From: a virus
Direction: 5' to 3' (one strand)
DNA: 27,000 nt
Virus record (IMG/VR): IMGVR_UViG_3300021956_000067
Location: 1 to 27,000 of that record
Shown here: in pieces, positions 1-5,570 of the stretch
Numbering within the stretch: the first letter of the stretch is position 1
Layout: each line of letters begins with the position of its first letter
Notes under the pieces: generated by a model
What the model saw: only the letters and a program-made list of their open reading frames with translations
What the model was told of the DNA's origin: nothing
Database searches by the model: none
Program-made: the position numbers and the translations under genes

Positions 1-47
1 CAGGCATTCCAGTGGTCACAGCAGACACACCGGCCAACATCATACAT
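1..47 (-). CDS. Start of a possible Cys-rich small protein (runs off the window)
   Basis: A minus-strand reading frame begins at an ATG 12 bases after the stop of the preceding gene and stays open to the window edge. The visible residues read MYDVGRCVCCDHWNA, with Cys and His closely spaced as in a small metal-binding segment. The ribosome binding site is poor. It is placed here because every other minus-strand gene in this block is packed end to end with its neighbour. Too little is visible to suggest a function. Confidence 0.3.
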   Translation of the reverse strand, partial: MYDVGRCVCCDHWNA

Positions 48-58
48 CGTTTGACCAG

Positions 59-265
59 TCACGAACAGGCCTTGGAGTTGGCACAACTCAGCATTGAAGA
101 AGAAACACCGCGAGCAAGATTTGGCTCGCTGTTCACTTGATCTGATTCATAGCCCCACTGCCGCATAAATGCCAGTTGAGCTGGCGTCCAGGCAGTTTGG
201 AATGTGCGTTTTTCAACCCACTGTTTGGCAGCGTTGAAATAGAGAACCCGCGTGTTGGTGTGCAT
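59..265 (-). CDS. Hypothetical 68-aa phage protein
   Basis: Small soluble protein of the leftward block with no recognised family. It has several aromatic residues in its first half (W17, F22, W26, F33, W37). The ATG at 265 is chosen because a TATAAATA box ends exactly 5 nt upstream, the geometry seen at several other genes here. There is no Shine-Dalgarno sequence, so translation may start on a leaderless transcript. The preceding gene ends 24 bases upstream. No membrane segment or signal peptide is visible. The protein is unknown and the call rests on packing and start geometry. Confidence 0.55.
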   Translation of the reverse strand: MHTNTRVLYFNAAKQWVEKRTFQTAWTPAQLAFMRQWGYESDQVNSEPNLARGVSSSMLSCANSKACS

Positions 266-270
266 GCGGG

Positions 271-278
271 TATTTATA
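271..278 (-). promoter_or_regulatory. TATAAATA late-promoter-like box
   Basis: On the minus strand TATAAATA is followed by CCCGC and then the ATG of the 68-aa gene. The octamer is identical to the core of the T4 late promoter. It is one of seven TAAATA-containing boxes in the window, all at gene boundaries. The factor that would recognise it is not encoded in this window. Confidence 0.5.
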
Positions 279-289
279 AACGGCTAATA

Positions 290-640
290 TTATTCTGGTT
301 TGACGCTCACACGCTCTACACCGCAGTGTGGTATCAGCAAGCTCCTACGATATTCCCAAATGCCTGGAGTGCCAGTTTTGCGTAAATGCTCACGCAAGAT
401 ATATTCTCTTGGGATACGCAACACATAGAGATCTTCTGCTGTTTTGAACTTCCAACGATAGTAGTCATCTGCTGTGTTCACAGTTTCAGCCAAATAGACC
501 TGTTGCTGTCCACTCAAGGCTCCTGTGGTGATATCCACTGTGACCTGATCCACAACGTCAATACGCCGGGTGGTTTCAAAATCCCGGTAGTTGCCCGCGG
601 CCATGGCCAAGTTCCAATACTTGAGTTTGGGAACCTTCAT
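290..640 (-). CDS. Hypothetical 116-aa phage protein
   Basis: Mixed alpha/beta protein without a recognised family. It is charged throughout and aromatic-rich in the middle (DDYYRWKF), with no transmembrane segment. The start ATG overlaps the TGA of the upstream 42-aa gene as ATGA, which implies translational coupling, and an AGAG lies at Shine-Dalgarno distance. It is the longest of the small overlapping genes in the leftward block. Its function cannot be read from the sequence. By position it may be an early host-interaction protein, which is inference only. Confidence 0.65.
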   Translation of the reverse strand: MKVPKLKYWNLAMAAGNYRDFETTRRIDVVDQVTVDITTGALSGQQQVYLAETVNTADDYYRWKFKTAEDLYVLRIPREYILREHLRKTGTPGIWEYRRSLLIPHCGVERVSVKPE

Positions 641-765
641 ACTTTCATCTCTGCTTCCAAAGCTTCACGTATGATAGCCATGGCACGCTCCTCGCCATAC
701 TCTCTTATGAGTCGTGCGATCAAGCCACGCATTCTTGCCACTTCTAACAGTCTCATGGTTTTCAT
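637..765 (-). CDS. Hypothetical 42-aa helical microprotein
   Basis: The reading frame encodes 42 residues rich in Arg, Glu, Leu and Ala, with the spacing of one or two amphipathic helices (for example RGLIARLIREYGEERAMAII). Two in-frame starts are possible. ATG 765 sits 4 nt after a CTAAATA box. ATG 756 has an AGGA at normal spacing and would give 39 residues. Its TGA overlaps the next gene's ATG as ATGA, which supports it being real. The function is unknown; small helical phage proteins of this kind often bind host proteins, but nothing here shows it. Confidence 0.6.
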   Translation of the reverse strand: MKTMRLLEVARMRGLIARLIREYGEERAMAIIREALEAEMKV

Positions 766-769
766 CCTG

Positions 770-776
770 TATTTAG
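770..776 (-). promoter_or_regulatory. CTAAATA late-promoter-like box
   Basis: On the minus strand CTAAATA is followed by CAGG and the ATG at 765, almost the same string (CTAAATACARGATG) as found on the plus strand at 12638-12651. It lies just after the TAA of the upstream 53-aa gene. Confidence 0.5.
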
Positions 777-777
777 G

Positions 778-939
778 TTATTGTTCCAAATCTCGTATCA
801 ACAGGGCCAACTGACGTTGAGCAGCCGCAATGCGTTGTGCCTGCCCCACTGTGTAGTTGTTGCGACTGTGGATCAAACGCACTGCCTGAACAGCAGTGCG
901 GCGTAGTTCAGCAATGTCTTGTTTGAGCACTGGGTTCAT
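778..939 (-). CDS. Hypothetical 53-aa helical microprotein
   Basis: The frame encodes 53 residues, largely helical and rich in Arg, Gln, Ala and Leu (stretches such as QAQRIAAAQRQLALLIRD). The start ATG overlaps the TGA of the upstream 59-aa gene as ATGA, and a GGAG lies 8 nt upstream of it, so translation looks coupled and well primed. No family is recognised. Net charge is basic and there is no membrane segment. It is real by overlap, start signal and packing; its role is unknown. Confidence 0.65.
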   Translation of the reverse strand: MNPVLKQDIAELRRTAVQAVRLIHSRNNYTVGQAQRIAAAQRQLALLIRDLEQ

Positions 940-1115
940 TGTTGGCACTCCAGTTCTCTTTTGAGATATTCATTGACCCAGGCTTCAGCCGCTGGCTTGG
1001 TAAAATAAAAATGTCGTTGTTTGACACAGTTATAATAGGTATTGATATAGTATGTTGTCAGTCCGGTTGGACCAACTTCTTCGTGTATCACAAGATGATC
1101 TGCTGGGTATTTCAT
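936..1115 (-). CDS. Hypothetical 59-aa microprotein
   Basis: The frame encodes 59 residues, tyrosine-rich in the first half (TYYINTYYNC) and helical and charged in the second (EAWVNEYLKRELE). The start has a GGGAG sequence 7 nt upstream and overlaps the previous TGA as ATGA. Its own stop overlaps the next start the same way. The layout, a short beta-like N-terminus followed by one helix, is seen in small phage inhibitors and adaptors, but no family is recognised. Confidence 0.65.
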   Translation of the reverse strand: MKYPADHLVIHEEVGPTGLTTYYINTYYNCVKQRHFYFTKPAAEAWVNEYLKRELECQQ

Positions 1116-1270
1116 TGCGTTTCTCCCAAATCGCGGCGAGCACGATCAATCAAATGAGCCAGCACCTGAGCCCAGGCCTTGTCAGTGTAGTGTGATTTCA
1201 TGTGTTCAACGCTGTCAAAACCAGCGTCGCGAGCATAGTGCTCAATCTGTTGTTGAACAGGGTTGATCAT
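1112..1270 (-). CDS. Hypothetical 52-aa microprotein
   Basis: The frame encodes 52 residues, helical, with His, Asp and Arg spread along it (IEHYARDAGF, LIDRARRDLG). The start ATG overlaps the TAA of the 61-aa gene (TAATG), and a GGAGG lies 7 nt upstream, one of the best ribosome binding sites in the window. The stop overlaps the next start as ATGA. This is a real gene by every local signal, with no recognisable function. Confidence 0.7.
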   Translation of the reverse strand: MINPVQQQIEHYARDAGFDSVEHMKSHYTDKAWAQVLAHLIDRARRDLGETQ

Positions 1271-1455
1271 TATTGTGCCTCCATCAAACGAACAGTTTCA
1301 ATACAAGTGCGAATATAATCGCGTCGGCGTTGGATCAGATCTGGGCGATCCTTTTTCTGACCACCACTGCTCAAATACACATTGCGAAGTGGGTAAGATA
1401 CACCAATCTGTCGCTTGAGATCTTGGATGGATTGTGCGAGATGTGCGTTTGCCAT
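1270..1455 (-). CDS. Hypothetical 61-aa basic protein, first gene of a leftward operon
   Basis: Encodes 61 residues, strongly basic in the middle (GGQKKDRPDLIQRRRD), with helical ends. The start ATG has AGGAG at good spacing and lies about 30 nt downstream of the predicted transcription start of a near-consensus sigma70 promoter. Five more small genes follow with overlaps or short gaps, so this is the head of the operon. Basic charge suggests nucleic acid or acidic-protein binding, but that is inference. No family is recognised. Confidence 0.7.
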   Translation of the reverse strand: MANAHLAQSIQDLKRQIGVSYPLRNVYLSSGGQKKDRPDLIQRRRDYIRTCIETVRLMEAQ

Positions 1456-1490
1456 TTGTTGCTCCTGTGAAGCGTTGTTGCGATAATGTT

Positions 1491-1519
1491 AGTATAACAA
1501 AAAGGGATTTTGAGGTCAA
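1491..1519 (-). promoter_or_regulatory. Sigma70 promoter of the leftward microprotein operon
   Basis: On the minus strand TTGACC (1519-1514) and TATACT (1496-1491) are separated by exactly 17 bases, close to the bacterial consensus. Six bases after the -10 begins ATCGCAACAACG (1484-1473), which also occurs at the same offset downstream of the promoter at 2192-2164. The -35 lies inside one arm of a perfect palindrome. Confidence 0.8.
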
Positions 1520-1546
1520 TGTAAACCCAAAGTATTACATTGACCT
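1513..1546. promoter_or_regulatory. Perfect 12-bp inverted repeat over a promoter -35
   Basis: AGGTCAATGTAA (1513-1524) and TTACATTGACCT (1535-1546) are exact reverse complements separated by 10 bases. On the minus strand the hairpin follows the stop of the 190-aa gene and is trailed by a short T-run, so it might terminate that transcript. Its distal arm contains the -35 (TTGACC) of the next promoter, so it could also be an operator. Confidence 0.6.
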
Positions 1547-1555
1547 GTAGGGTTA

Positions 1556-2128
1556 TTATGCTGCCTCTAACATACGAATCAGACGCATATCTAACACTTT
1601 CTCTTGTGCCTGTGGTTGCCAGTAATCACGAATCTTCTTAACATCAGGAAAATCATTGGTTTTCCAACGCTCGTTGTTCATCATTTTCAGCGTCATTGAC
1701 GTCTTGTAAGCGGCGTATTGCTGATCAGTGATTGCCTCAGCCGCTAACAAAGTTTCAGCCATCCATTGATCGCGGCCCAAATCCATAGAACAGAAATAGC
1801 CATCTTTAAGCACAATGGCACCATACACACGATACCAACCACGATCTTCAGTGCCATGGCAACTGGGATCATCGCGATAGCCTTCTGGACCATTGGCCAT
1901 CAACCATTTACATACCTTGAGCATGGCCTTGTAAAAACCCATGACATCTTTGTGTGCTGTCATAGCACTCACGCGATATTCACCAATCATACCTTTGGTA
2001 AGGTATGTGTTTAACTCTGACGCAGAACCAATGCTGACAGCGTGATCCTTGATTTCATCATACAAGATCTCATACAAATATTCATTTACGTGGCTAAAAA
2101 CAGCCTTGGTAAGTTTGGTTGATGCCAT
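1556..2128 (-). CDS. Hypothetical 190-aa phage protein
   Basis: Unknown soluble protein of 190 residues, mostly helical, with a Trp/Tyr-rich centre (GWYRVYGAIVLKDGYF) and a charged C-terminus. The start is set at ATG 2128 because AGGAG lies at correct spacing; the frame extends 15 codons further upstream, but that would run through the leader and promoter. It is transcribed from its own sigma70 promoter at 2192-2164 and ends just before the palindrome at 1513-1546. No catalytic motif is recognised. Its position as a leftward, sigma70-driven gene opposite the structural genes suggests early expression, which is inference. Confidence 0.75.
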   Translation of the reverse strand: MASTKLTKAVFSHVNEYLYEILYDEIKDHAVSIGSASELNTYLTKGMIGEYRVSAMTAHKDVMGFYKAMLKVCKWLMANGPEGYRDDPSCHGTEDRGWYRVYGAIVLKDGYFCSMDLGRDQWMAETLLAAEAITDQQYAAYKTSMTLKMMNNERWKTNDFPDVKKIRDYWQPQAQEKVLDMRLIRMLEAA

Positions 2129-2163
2129 TTGTGTATCTCCTGATACGTTGTTGCGATATGTGT

Positions 2164-2192
2164 AGTATAGCAAATGGCGATTTATTGGCCAA
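2164..2192 (-). promoter_or_regulatory. Sigma70 promoter of the 190-aa gene
   Basis: TTGGCC (2192-2187) and TATACT (2169-2164) on the minus strand with a 17-base spacer. As at the other leftward promoter, GTAATACT lies about 10 bases upstream of the -35 (2210-2203) and ATCGCAACAACG starts six bases after the -10 (2157-2146). The remaining gap up to 2278 holds a run of eight T (2211-2218) and a TATACT at 2268-2273, five bases before the rightward ATG at 2279, with no convincing -35. Confidence 0.75.
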
Positions 2193-2278
2193 CCTATACT
2201 TTAGTATTACTTTTTTTTGGCGGGTTATTATTGTTGTAAAAACCCCACACTTTACCAGAATCATAAGTATACTTGAAT

Positions 2279-2617
2279 ATGAATCAAGATAACAAATCAC
2301 CAAATTGGGGCGGTGCCCGTCCTGGAGCAGGCCGTCCCAAAGGATCAGGCAACAAGATCCGGATTGAAGACTTGATTGACGCCATTGAAGTCCGGGCTGG
2401 CGTGCCTTTTCCTGAACAGATTGCTGACAACTATGTGGGTGCCATTGCTCGTGAAGACTGGAGCCAGGTTCAGATGTATGACCGTGCCCTGTTAAACAAG
2501 ATTGTGGCAGACAAAACTGAAGTTGAAGTCACAGATTCAGCTGCCAACATTGAAACACGCCGCCAAGCTTTTGCAGAAGCCATAGCCCAAATAGCTGGTA
2601 TTAACAAGGAACAATAA
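2279..2617 (+). CDS. Putative terminase small subunit
   Basis: Encodes 112 residues. The N-terminus has the motif GGARPGAGRPKGSGNK (about residues 10-25), a basic Gly/Arg/Pro stretch characteristic of many phage small-terminase and related DNA-binding proteins. The rest is helical, with a segment about the catalogue of such proteins: PFPEQIADNY, then a Tyr-containing helix and KIVADKTEVEV. Small terminases recognise packaging sites and feed DNA to the large subunit. It is the first rightward gene, upstream of the large terminase. ATG 2279 is preferred to TTG 2273; no Shine-Dalgarno is visible, but TATACT lies 5 nt upstream. It could instead be an unrelated DNA-binding protein with the same N-terminal motif. 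Confidence 0.5.
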   Translation: MNQDNKSPNWGGARPGAGRPKGSGNKIRIEDLIDAIEVRAGVPFPEQIADNYVGAIAREDWSQVQMYDRALLNKIVADKTEVEVTDSAANIETRRQAFAEAIAQIAGINKEQ

Positions 2618-2620
2618 ATA
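2613..2620 (+). promoter_or_regulatory. AATAAATA late-promoter-like box
   Basis: The box overlaps the TAA stop of the upstream gene and is followed by ATACT and then ATG 2626. Box plus spacer, AATAAATAATACT, is close to the T4 late promoter. The downstream gene has no Shine-Dalgarno sequence. Confidence 0.5.
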
Positions 2621-2625
2621 ATACT

Positions 2626-2781
2626 ATGCCTCTAACCAAGTCAACATCCAAAAAAGCCTTCAACAAAAATGTTGGGGCTGAAGTCGCTGCTGGACGTCCT
2701 GTCAAGCAAGCTGTGGCCATTGCATACGCGGTCAAGCGTGAGGCAGCCAAGAAACCCAAATCCAAAGGAAAATCCAAATGA
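2626..2781 (+). CDS. Small basic Lys/Ala-rich phage protein (51 aa)
   Basis: The frame encodes 51 residues beginning MPLTKSTSKKAFNKNVGAE, with a central AAGRPVKQAVAIAYAVKREA and a Lys-rich tail. Very similar small proteins occur widely in phages (start MPL-KG-SKKAFSKN, then GKPQKQAVAIAYSVKR); their role is not established as far as I know. It has a charge pattern suited to binding DNA or an acidic partner. The start is 5 nt after a TAAATA box with no Shine-Dalgarno sequence. The TGA overlaps the next ATG as ATGA. Family membership is recognised from the pattern; its function is unknown. Confidence 0.75.
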   Translation: MPLTKSTSKKAFNKNVGAEVAAGRPVKQAVAIAYAVKREAAKKPKSKGKSK

Positions 2782-3242
2782 AATCAACCCAATCAGATCG
2801 CGGCTTGCAGTTTGACGGCATTGGTCAAGGTCCAGCCAAGGGCTCAACCAAATACAAACACAACCACTGGTCAGGCCATTCAAACGATGGTCGCCTTGTG
2901 AACTATCCAGGTCAGCAACGCAATGGTGCCGTGGCCAGCCAGCCAAAGAAAGGCACAGGACCTTCAGTGACCAAGGACGCTTATCGTCAAGCTCCGTATG
3001 ATGCACTGCCTTCAAGCACCAAGATCAAGAACCCAGACTACATCAATGGTGGTGCACAGGTTCGCAACCCAGGTGGCACACGTGCCTGGGATCCAAAGAA
3101 GGGTCAGAACTATTCAGGCAACCCTGACCGCATTCGCGTTGGTCAATCTGGTGGCAACTCATACGGTGAACTCAGCCGTGGACGCACTCCTGTGAGCCGT
3201 GACAGTGAATCATTCAACTACGGTCCCAAGAGCCAGTATTAA
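2778..3242 (+). CDS. Hypothetical 154-aa Gly/Asn-rich protein
   Basis: Encodes 154 residues of low complexity, rich in Gly, Ser, Asn, Lys and Tyr, with no long hydrophobic stretch and few helices expected; it looks extended or disordered (for example SGHSNDGRLVNYPGQQRN). It is coupled by ATGA overlap to the 51-aa basic protein. Strong bias to polar residues and its place among small structural genes make a minor virion component possible, which is inference. No family is recognised. Confidence 0.7.
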   Translation: MKSTQSDRGLQFDGIGQGPAKGSTKYKHNHWSGHSNDGRLVNYPGQQRNGAVASQPKKGTGPSVTKDAYRQAPYDALPSSTKIKNPDYINGGAQVRNPGGTRAWDPKKGQNYSGNPDRIRVGQSGGNSYGELSRGRTPVSRDSESFNYGPKSQY

Positions 3243-3253
3243 TAGGAACTGAA

Positions 3254-3601
3254 ATGGCACAAGCAACCTTTACACCCACAGGCAGCACCTACGCTGTGAG
3301 CTTTTCAGCCACAGCAGCCAACACAGTGATGACTGGCCAATCAGTTGATTTAGGCACACTGTTCAAGATTGACAATGCTTCTGGCAACTTGGCCTTTGTG
3401 GCTTTCAGTTCAAACGCAGCAGTGGTAGCCAATGTGAGCCATCCCACACCTGGCGTGGCCAACAGCAAGCCAATCATTGCTGTTCGCACAGGAGAAACTG
3501 TGTATGTGAATCCTGGACTGGGCCAATACCAAGGCAACGTCTACATTGGCATCATCAGTGTGTCAGGCACTGGCAACATCTACATCCAGGCAGGAGTATA
3601 A
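3254..3601 (+). CDS. Putative small structural beta protein (decoration-like)
   Basis: Encodes 115 residues, Ala/Thr/Ser/Val-rich, with alternating hydrophobic residues typical of a beta-sandwich (for example YAVSFSATAAN, GNVYIGIISVSGTGNIYIQAGV). It has no cysteine and no charged clusters, as in phage head-decoration or fibre-base proteins. AGGA lies upstream of the ATG at normal spacing. The next gene starts one base after this stop. Composition suggests a virion surface protein; the precise role is unknown. Confidence 0.7.
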   Translation: MAQATFTPTGSTYAVSFSATAANTVMTGQSVDLGTLFKIDNASGNLAFVAFSSNAAVVANVSHPTPGVANSKPIIAVRTGETVYVNPGLGQYQGNVYIGIISVSGTGNIYIQAGV

Positions 3602-3602
3602 T

Positions 3603-3872
3603 ATGAGAACATCAACCACCAACCCACAAAGCAAGGCCATCAATCAACGTCGTGGTCCTACCACAGGCAATGAGAACCCTGGCGGCAAGCGTAGTGAGTT
3701 CATGACAGCCAAAAGCAAAAGTGGCAGTGAACGATCAGCCCTGGCCAACATGGTCACAGACGCAGTGGCAGCACGCGGTCGTGGCATGCGAGGCTTCCGT
3801 GATTCAGCAGTAGAAGGCATCAAAATGGATGTCAACGTGGGTCGTGGCCCACGCAAAGGAAACAAGGCCTAA
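3603..3872 (+). CDS. Hypothetical 89-aa basic protein
   Basis: Encodes 89 residues, very rich in Arg, Gly, Ser, Lys and Asn, likely disordered at the N-terminus with a short helix around residues 40-55 (RSALANMVTDAVAARGRG) and a basic tail (VGRGPRKGNKA). ATG 3603 is chosen over an upstream ATG in frame because AGGAG sits 6 nt before it and the previous gene ends just before it. High basic charge suggests DNA contact or capsid-interior location (inference). No family is recognised. Confidence 0.65.
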   Translation: MRTSTTNPQSKAINQRRGPTTGNENPGGKRSEFMTAKSKSGSERSALANMVTDAVAARGRGMRGFRDSAVEGIKMDVNVGRGPRKGNKA

Positions 3873-3884
3873 CCACAGGCTTTG

Positions 3885-3907
3885 GGGCAGCGTCGCTACC
3901 GCTGCCC
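3885..3907 (+). terminator. Strong hairpin between genes (possible terminator or attenuator)
   Basis: GGGCAGCG (3885-3892) and CGCTGCCC (3900-3907) pair perfectly around a 7-base loop. The following stretch, ACTTATTTGATTTGTT, is T-rich but not an uninterrupted T tract. It may end or attenuate transcription of the preceding small genes or protect an mRNA end. Confidence 0.5.
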
Positions 3908-3939
3908 ACTTATTTGATTTGTTATGAAAGGAAAATGCT

Positions 3940-4719
3940 ATGAACAAACCAACCTCTGAGCTTGAGACTCAAACCAATCCCTGGGCAGAAGACGCCCCAG
4001 AACCCCGAGCCAAATCCAAACCTGTGAAACCAGAGACTGCATTGCCAGCCTCCAATCGCGACTTTGACCTGGAAGGCTTGATGACAGACTTCCCCACAGC
4101 CAAAGAACTGGAACGCTTTGTGTTTGATGAAACAGGCGTTGTGCTGAACCTCAAAGGTCGTGCCAACAAGCTCAAATACCAAGTGGCCATGGATGTGCTG
4201 AATGGTCAGCCTGTGGATCCCAAGTTCATTGGCAAGGACAATCCATACCTTGAGAAAACTGACATGGTGCCTGAAGAGCCCATGAAGCCCACACCAGAAC
4301 GTGCAGCAGGTATCCCCAGTCGTGCTGAACTGCAGAACGAGTTCTTCACTGCGTTTGTGCCACACAGTGATCCAGACTATCGTGCTCAAGGTCGCAAGAT
4401 GCACTGCACCTTCCGCAAGTATAAGAATGGTTGTATCACCTACGAAGTCATGGGTCCCATTGAACCCAAGCCAGTGGGCGAAAAGATTGACAAGTGGGGC
4501 AAGGTTCGCCCCGAAATCATCAAGTGGGTTGACCCACGCACTGGTGAACAGATTGTGCAGCGTGATGATGGCACACTCACTCCAGTGGGACGTAGATTGC
4601 GTGCCATGATGCAGACCCTGCGTTACAACAACACCAATCAATGGATCCGCTATGTGGACCGTGATTTCATTACCCTGGACCAGCGTGCTGCTGCCAATCC
4701 TTGGGATTTGGACGACTGA
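3940..4719 (+). CDS. Hypothetical 259-aa phage protein
   Basis: Encodes 259 residues. The first 40 are Pro/Glu/Lys-rich and probably disordered; the rest is mixed, with a segment FVFDETGVVLNLKGRANKLKYQ and a compact centre containing two Cys (KMHCTFRKYKNGCITYE). An AAAGGA sequence gives a good ribosome binding site. The TGA overlaps the next ATG (TGATG). Similar proteins near packaging genes are, to my knowledge, uncharacterised. The place before the terminase could suit a packaging accessory role, but nothing in the residues shows one. Confidence 0.75.
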   Translation: MNKPTSELETQTNPWAEDAPEPRAKSKPVKPETALPASNRDFDLEGLMTDFPTAKELERFVFDETGVVLNLKGRANKLKYQVAMDVLNGQPVDPKFIGKDNPYLEKTDMVPEEPMKPTPERAAGIPSRAELQNEFFTAFVPHSDPDYRAQGRKMHCTFRKYKNGCITYEVMGPIEPKPVGEKIDKWGKVRPEIIKWVDPRTGEQIVQRDDGTLTPVGRRLRAMMQTLRYNNTNQWIRYVDRDFITLDQRAAANPWDLDD

Positions 4720-5027
4720 TGAACGATCCAAGAGATTCTGAAATCCGTGCTGCTGTGGAACGGCGTCGTGCTGATGACACCAAAATAATGCAGAAGGTCA
4801 ATGCTGTGAACCGTGAAGCTTTCTACCTGAAGTTTCCTGGGCAGCTTGAGCACATTCAGCGACTGACCTCTGAACGACTCATGCACTGCCTAAACAAGCC
4901 ACCTGGCACGGACCTTGACAGTCCAGACACTTGGCCAGCCACAGCTGAAGAGATCGCAGACCTGGCTCATGCCCTGTATCACATTGATCAGGTGCGTCAG
5001 GTCTGGTGCAAACCCACACAGGAGTAA
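4719..5027 (+). CDS. Hypothetical 102-aa helical protein
   Basis: Encodes 102 residues, mostly helical and charged, starting MNDPRDSEIRAAVERRRADD. The start ATG overlaps the TGA of the 259-aa gene, which implies coupling; a longer in-frame version from TTG 4701 would lie inside that gene. GGAG near its end serves the next gene, the methyltransferase, whose GTG starts 3 bases after this stop. A small-terminase role is conceivable from size and position next to the large subunit, but no helix-turn-helix can be made out. Confidence 0.7.
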   Translation: MNDPRDSEIRAAVERRRADDTKIMQKVNAVNREAFYLKFPGQLEHIQRLTSERLMHCLNKPPGTDLDSPDTWPATAEEIADLAHALYHIDQVRQVWCKPTQE

Positions 5028-5030
5028 ACT

Positions 5031-5570
5031 GTGCTGTATGACATAATCTATGCTGATCCACCTTGGCATTATGCTGCACGGAAAACAGGAACCAAGTTTG
5101 GTGGTGGGGTCACTGACAAGTATCCCACAATGACCATACCTGAAATCTGTGCTGTGCCTGTGCCAGCCGCGGCGGATTCAGTGTTGCTGATGTGGACCAC
5201 AATGCCCTATCTTGACCGCTGCATTGAACAGGTCATACCAGCCTGGGGATTCCGCTACATTACCTGTGCGTTTACCTGGGTCAAGACCAATCCACAGTCG
5301 GGCACCATATTCAAGGGTGTGGGCAACTATACCAAATCCAATGCTGAACTGTGCCTGTTGGCCAAACGTGGTGCAGGACTGCCAAGAGTGCATCGTGATG
5401 TGGCACAGGTTGTGCTGGAACCACGCAGAGAACACAGTCGCAAGCCTGATCGTGTGCGAGATGACATTGTGCGATTGTTTGGCGACAGACCCAGACTGGA
5501 AATGTTTGCCAGGACCACAGCACCTGGCTGGGCAGTGTGGGGCAACCAAACGGACAAGTTTGATGCTTGA
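5031..5570 (+). CDS. MT-A70 family adenine N6 methyltransferase
   Basis: Encodes 179 residues of an MT-A70-type DNA methyltransferase, which transfers a methyl group from S-adenosylmethionine to N6 of adenine. Seen: the catalytic DPPW at residues 9-12; NYTKSNAELCLLAKRG around residues 102-117, the SAM-side family motif; and the C-terminal block REHSRKPDRVRDDI followed by RLEMFART and GWAVWGNQ, a classic ending of phage members. The start is GTG, supported by GGAG 6 nt upstream; no ATG gives a complete N-terminus, since DPPW comes so early. Such enzymes can protect phage DNA against host restriction. No matching endonuclease is nearby, so it is a solitary enzyme here. Its end overlaps the large terminase start by 8 bases. 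Confidence 0.93.
   Translation: MLYDIIYADPPWHYAARKTGTKFGGGVTDKYPTMTIPEICAVPVPAAADSVLLMWTTMPYLDRCIEQVIPAWGFRYITCAFTWVKTNPQSGTIFKGVGNYTKSNAELCLLAKRGAGLPRVHRDVAQVVLEPRREHSRKPDRVRDDIVRLFGDRPRLEMFARTTAPGWAVWGNQTDKFDA

Noticed and set aside
386-1157. Plus-strand open frames opposite the leftward microprotein block
   Set aside because: The minus strand has continuous overlapping genes with good ribosome binding sites. The plus-strand frames lack start signals and have implausible Cys/Ser/Ile-rich composition.
3922-4731. A 269-codon open frame on the minus strand
   Set aside because: It is an exact antisense shadow of the 259-aa plus-strand gene, has a Cys/His/Trp-rich composition typical of antisense translation, and lacks a ribosome binding site.
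5212-5562. An upstream extension of the large terminase by 117 codons
   Set aside because: It lies within the methyltransferase gene in another frame and shows no terminase family features. The ATG at 5563 gives a normal-length enzyme.
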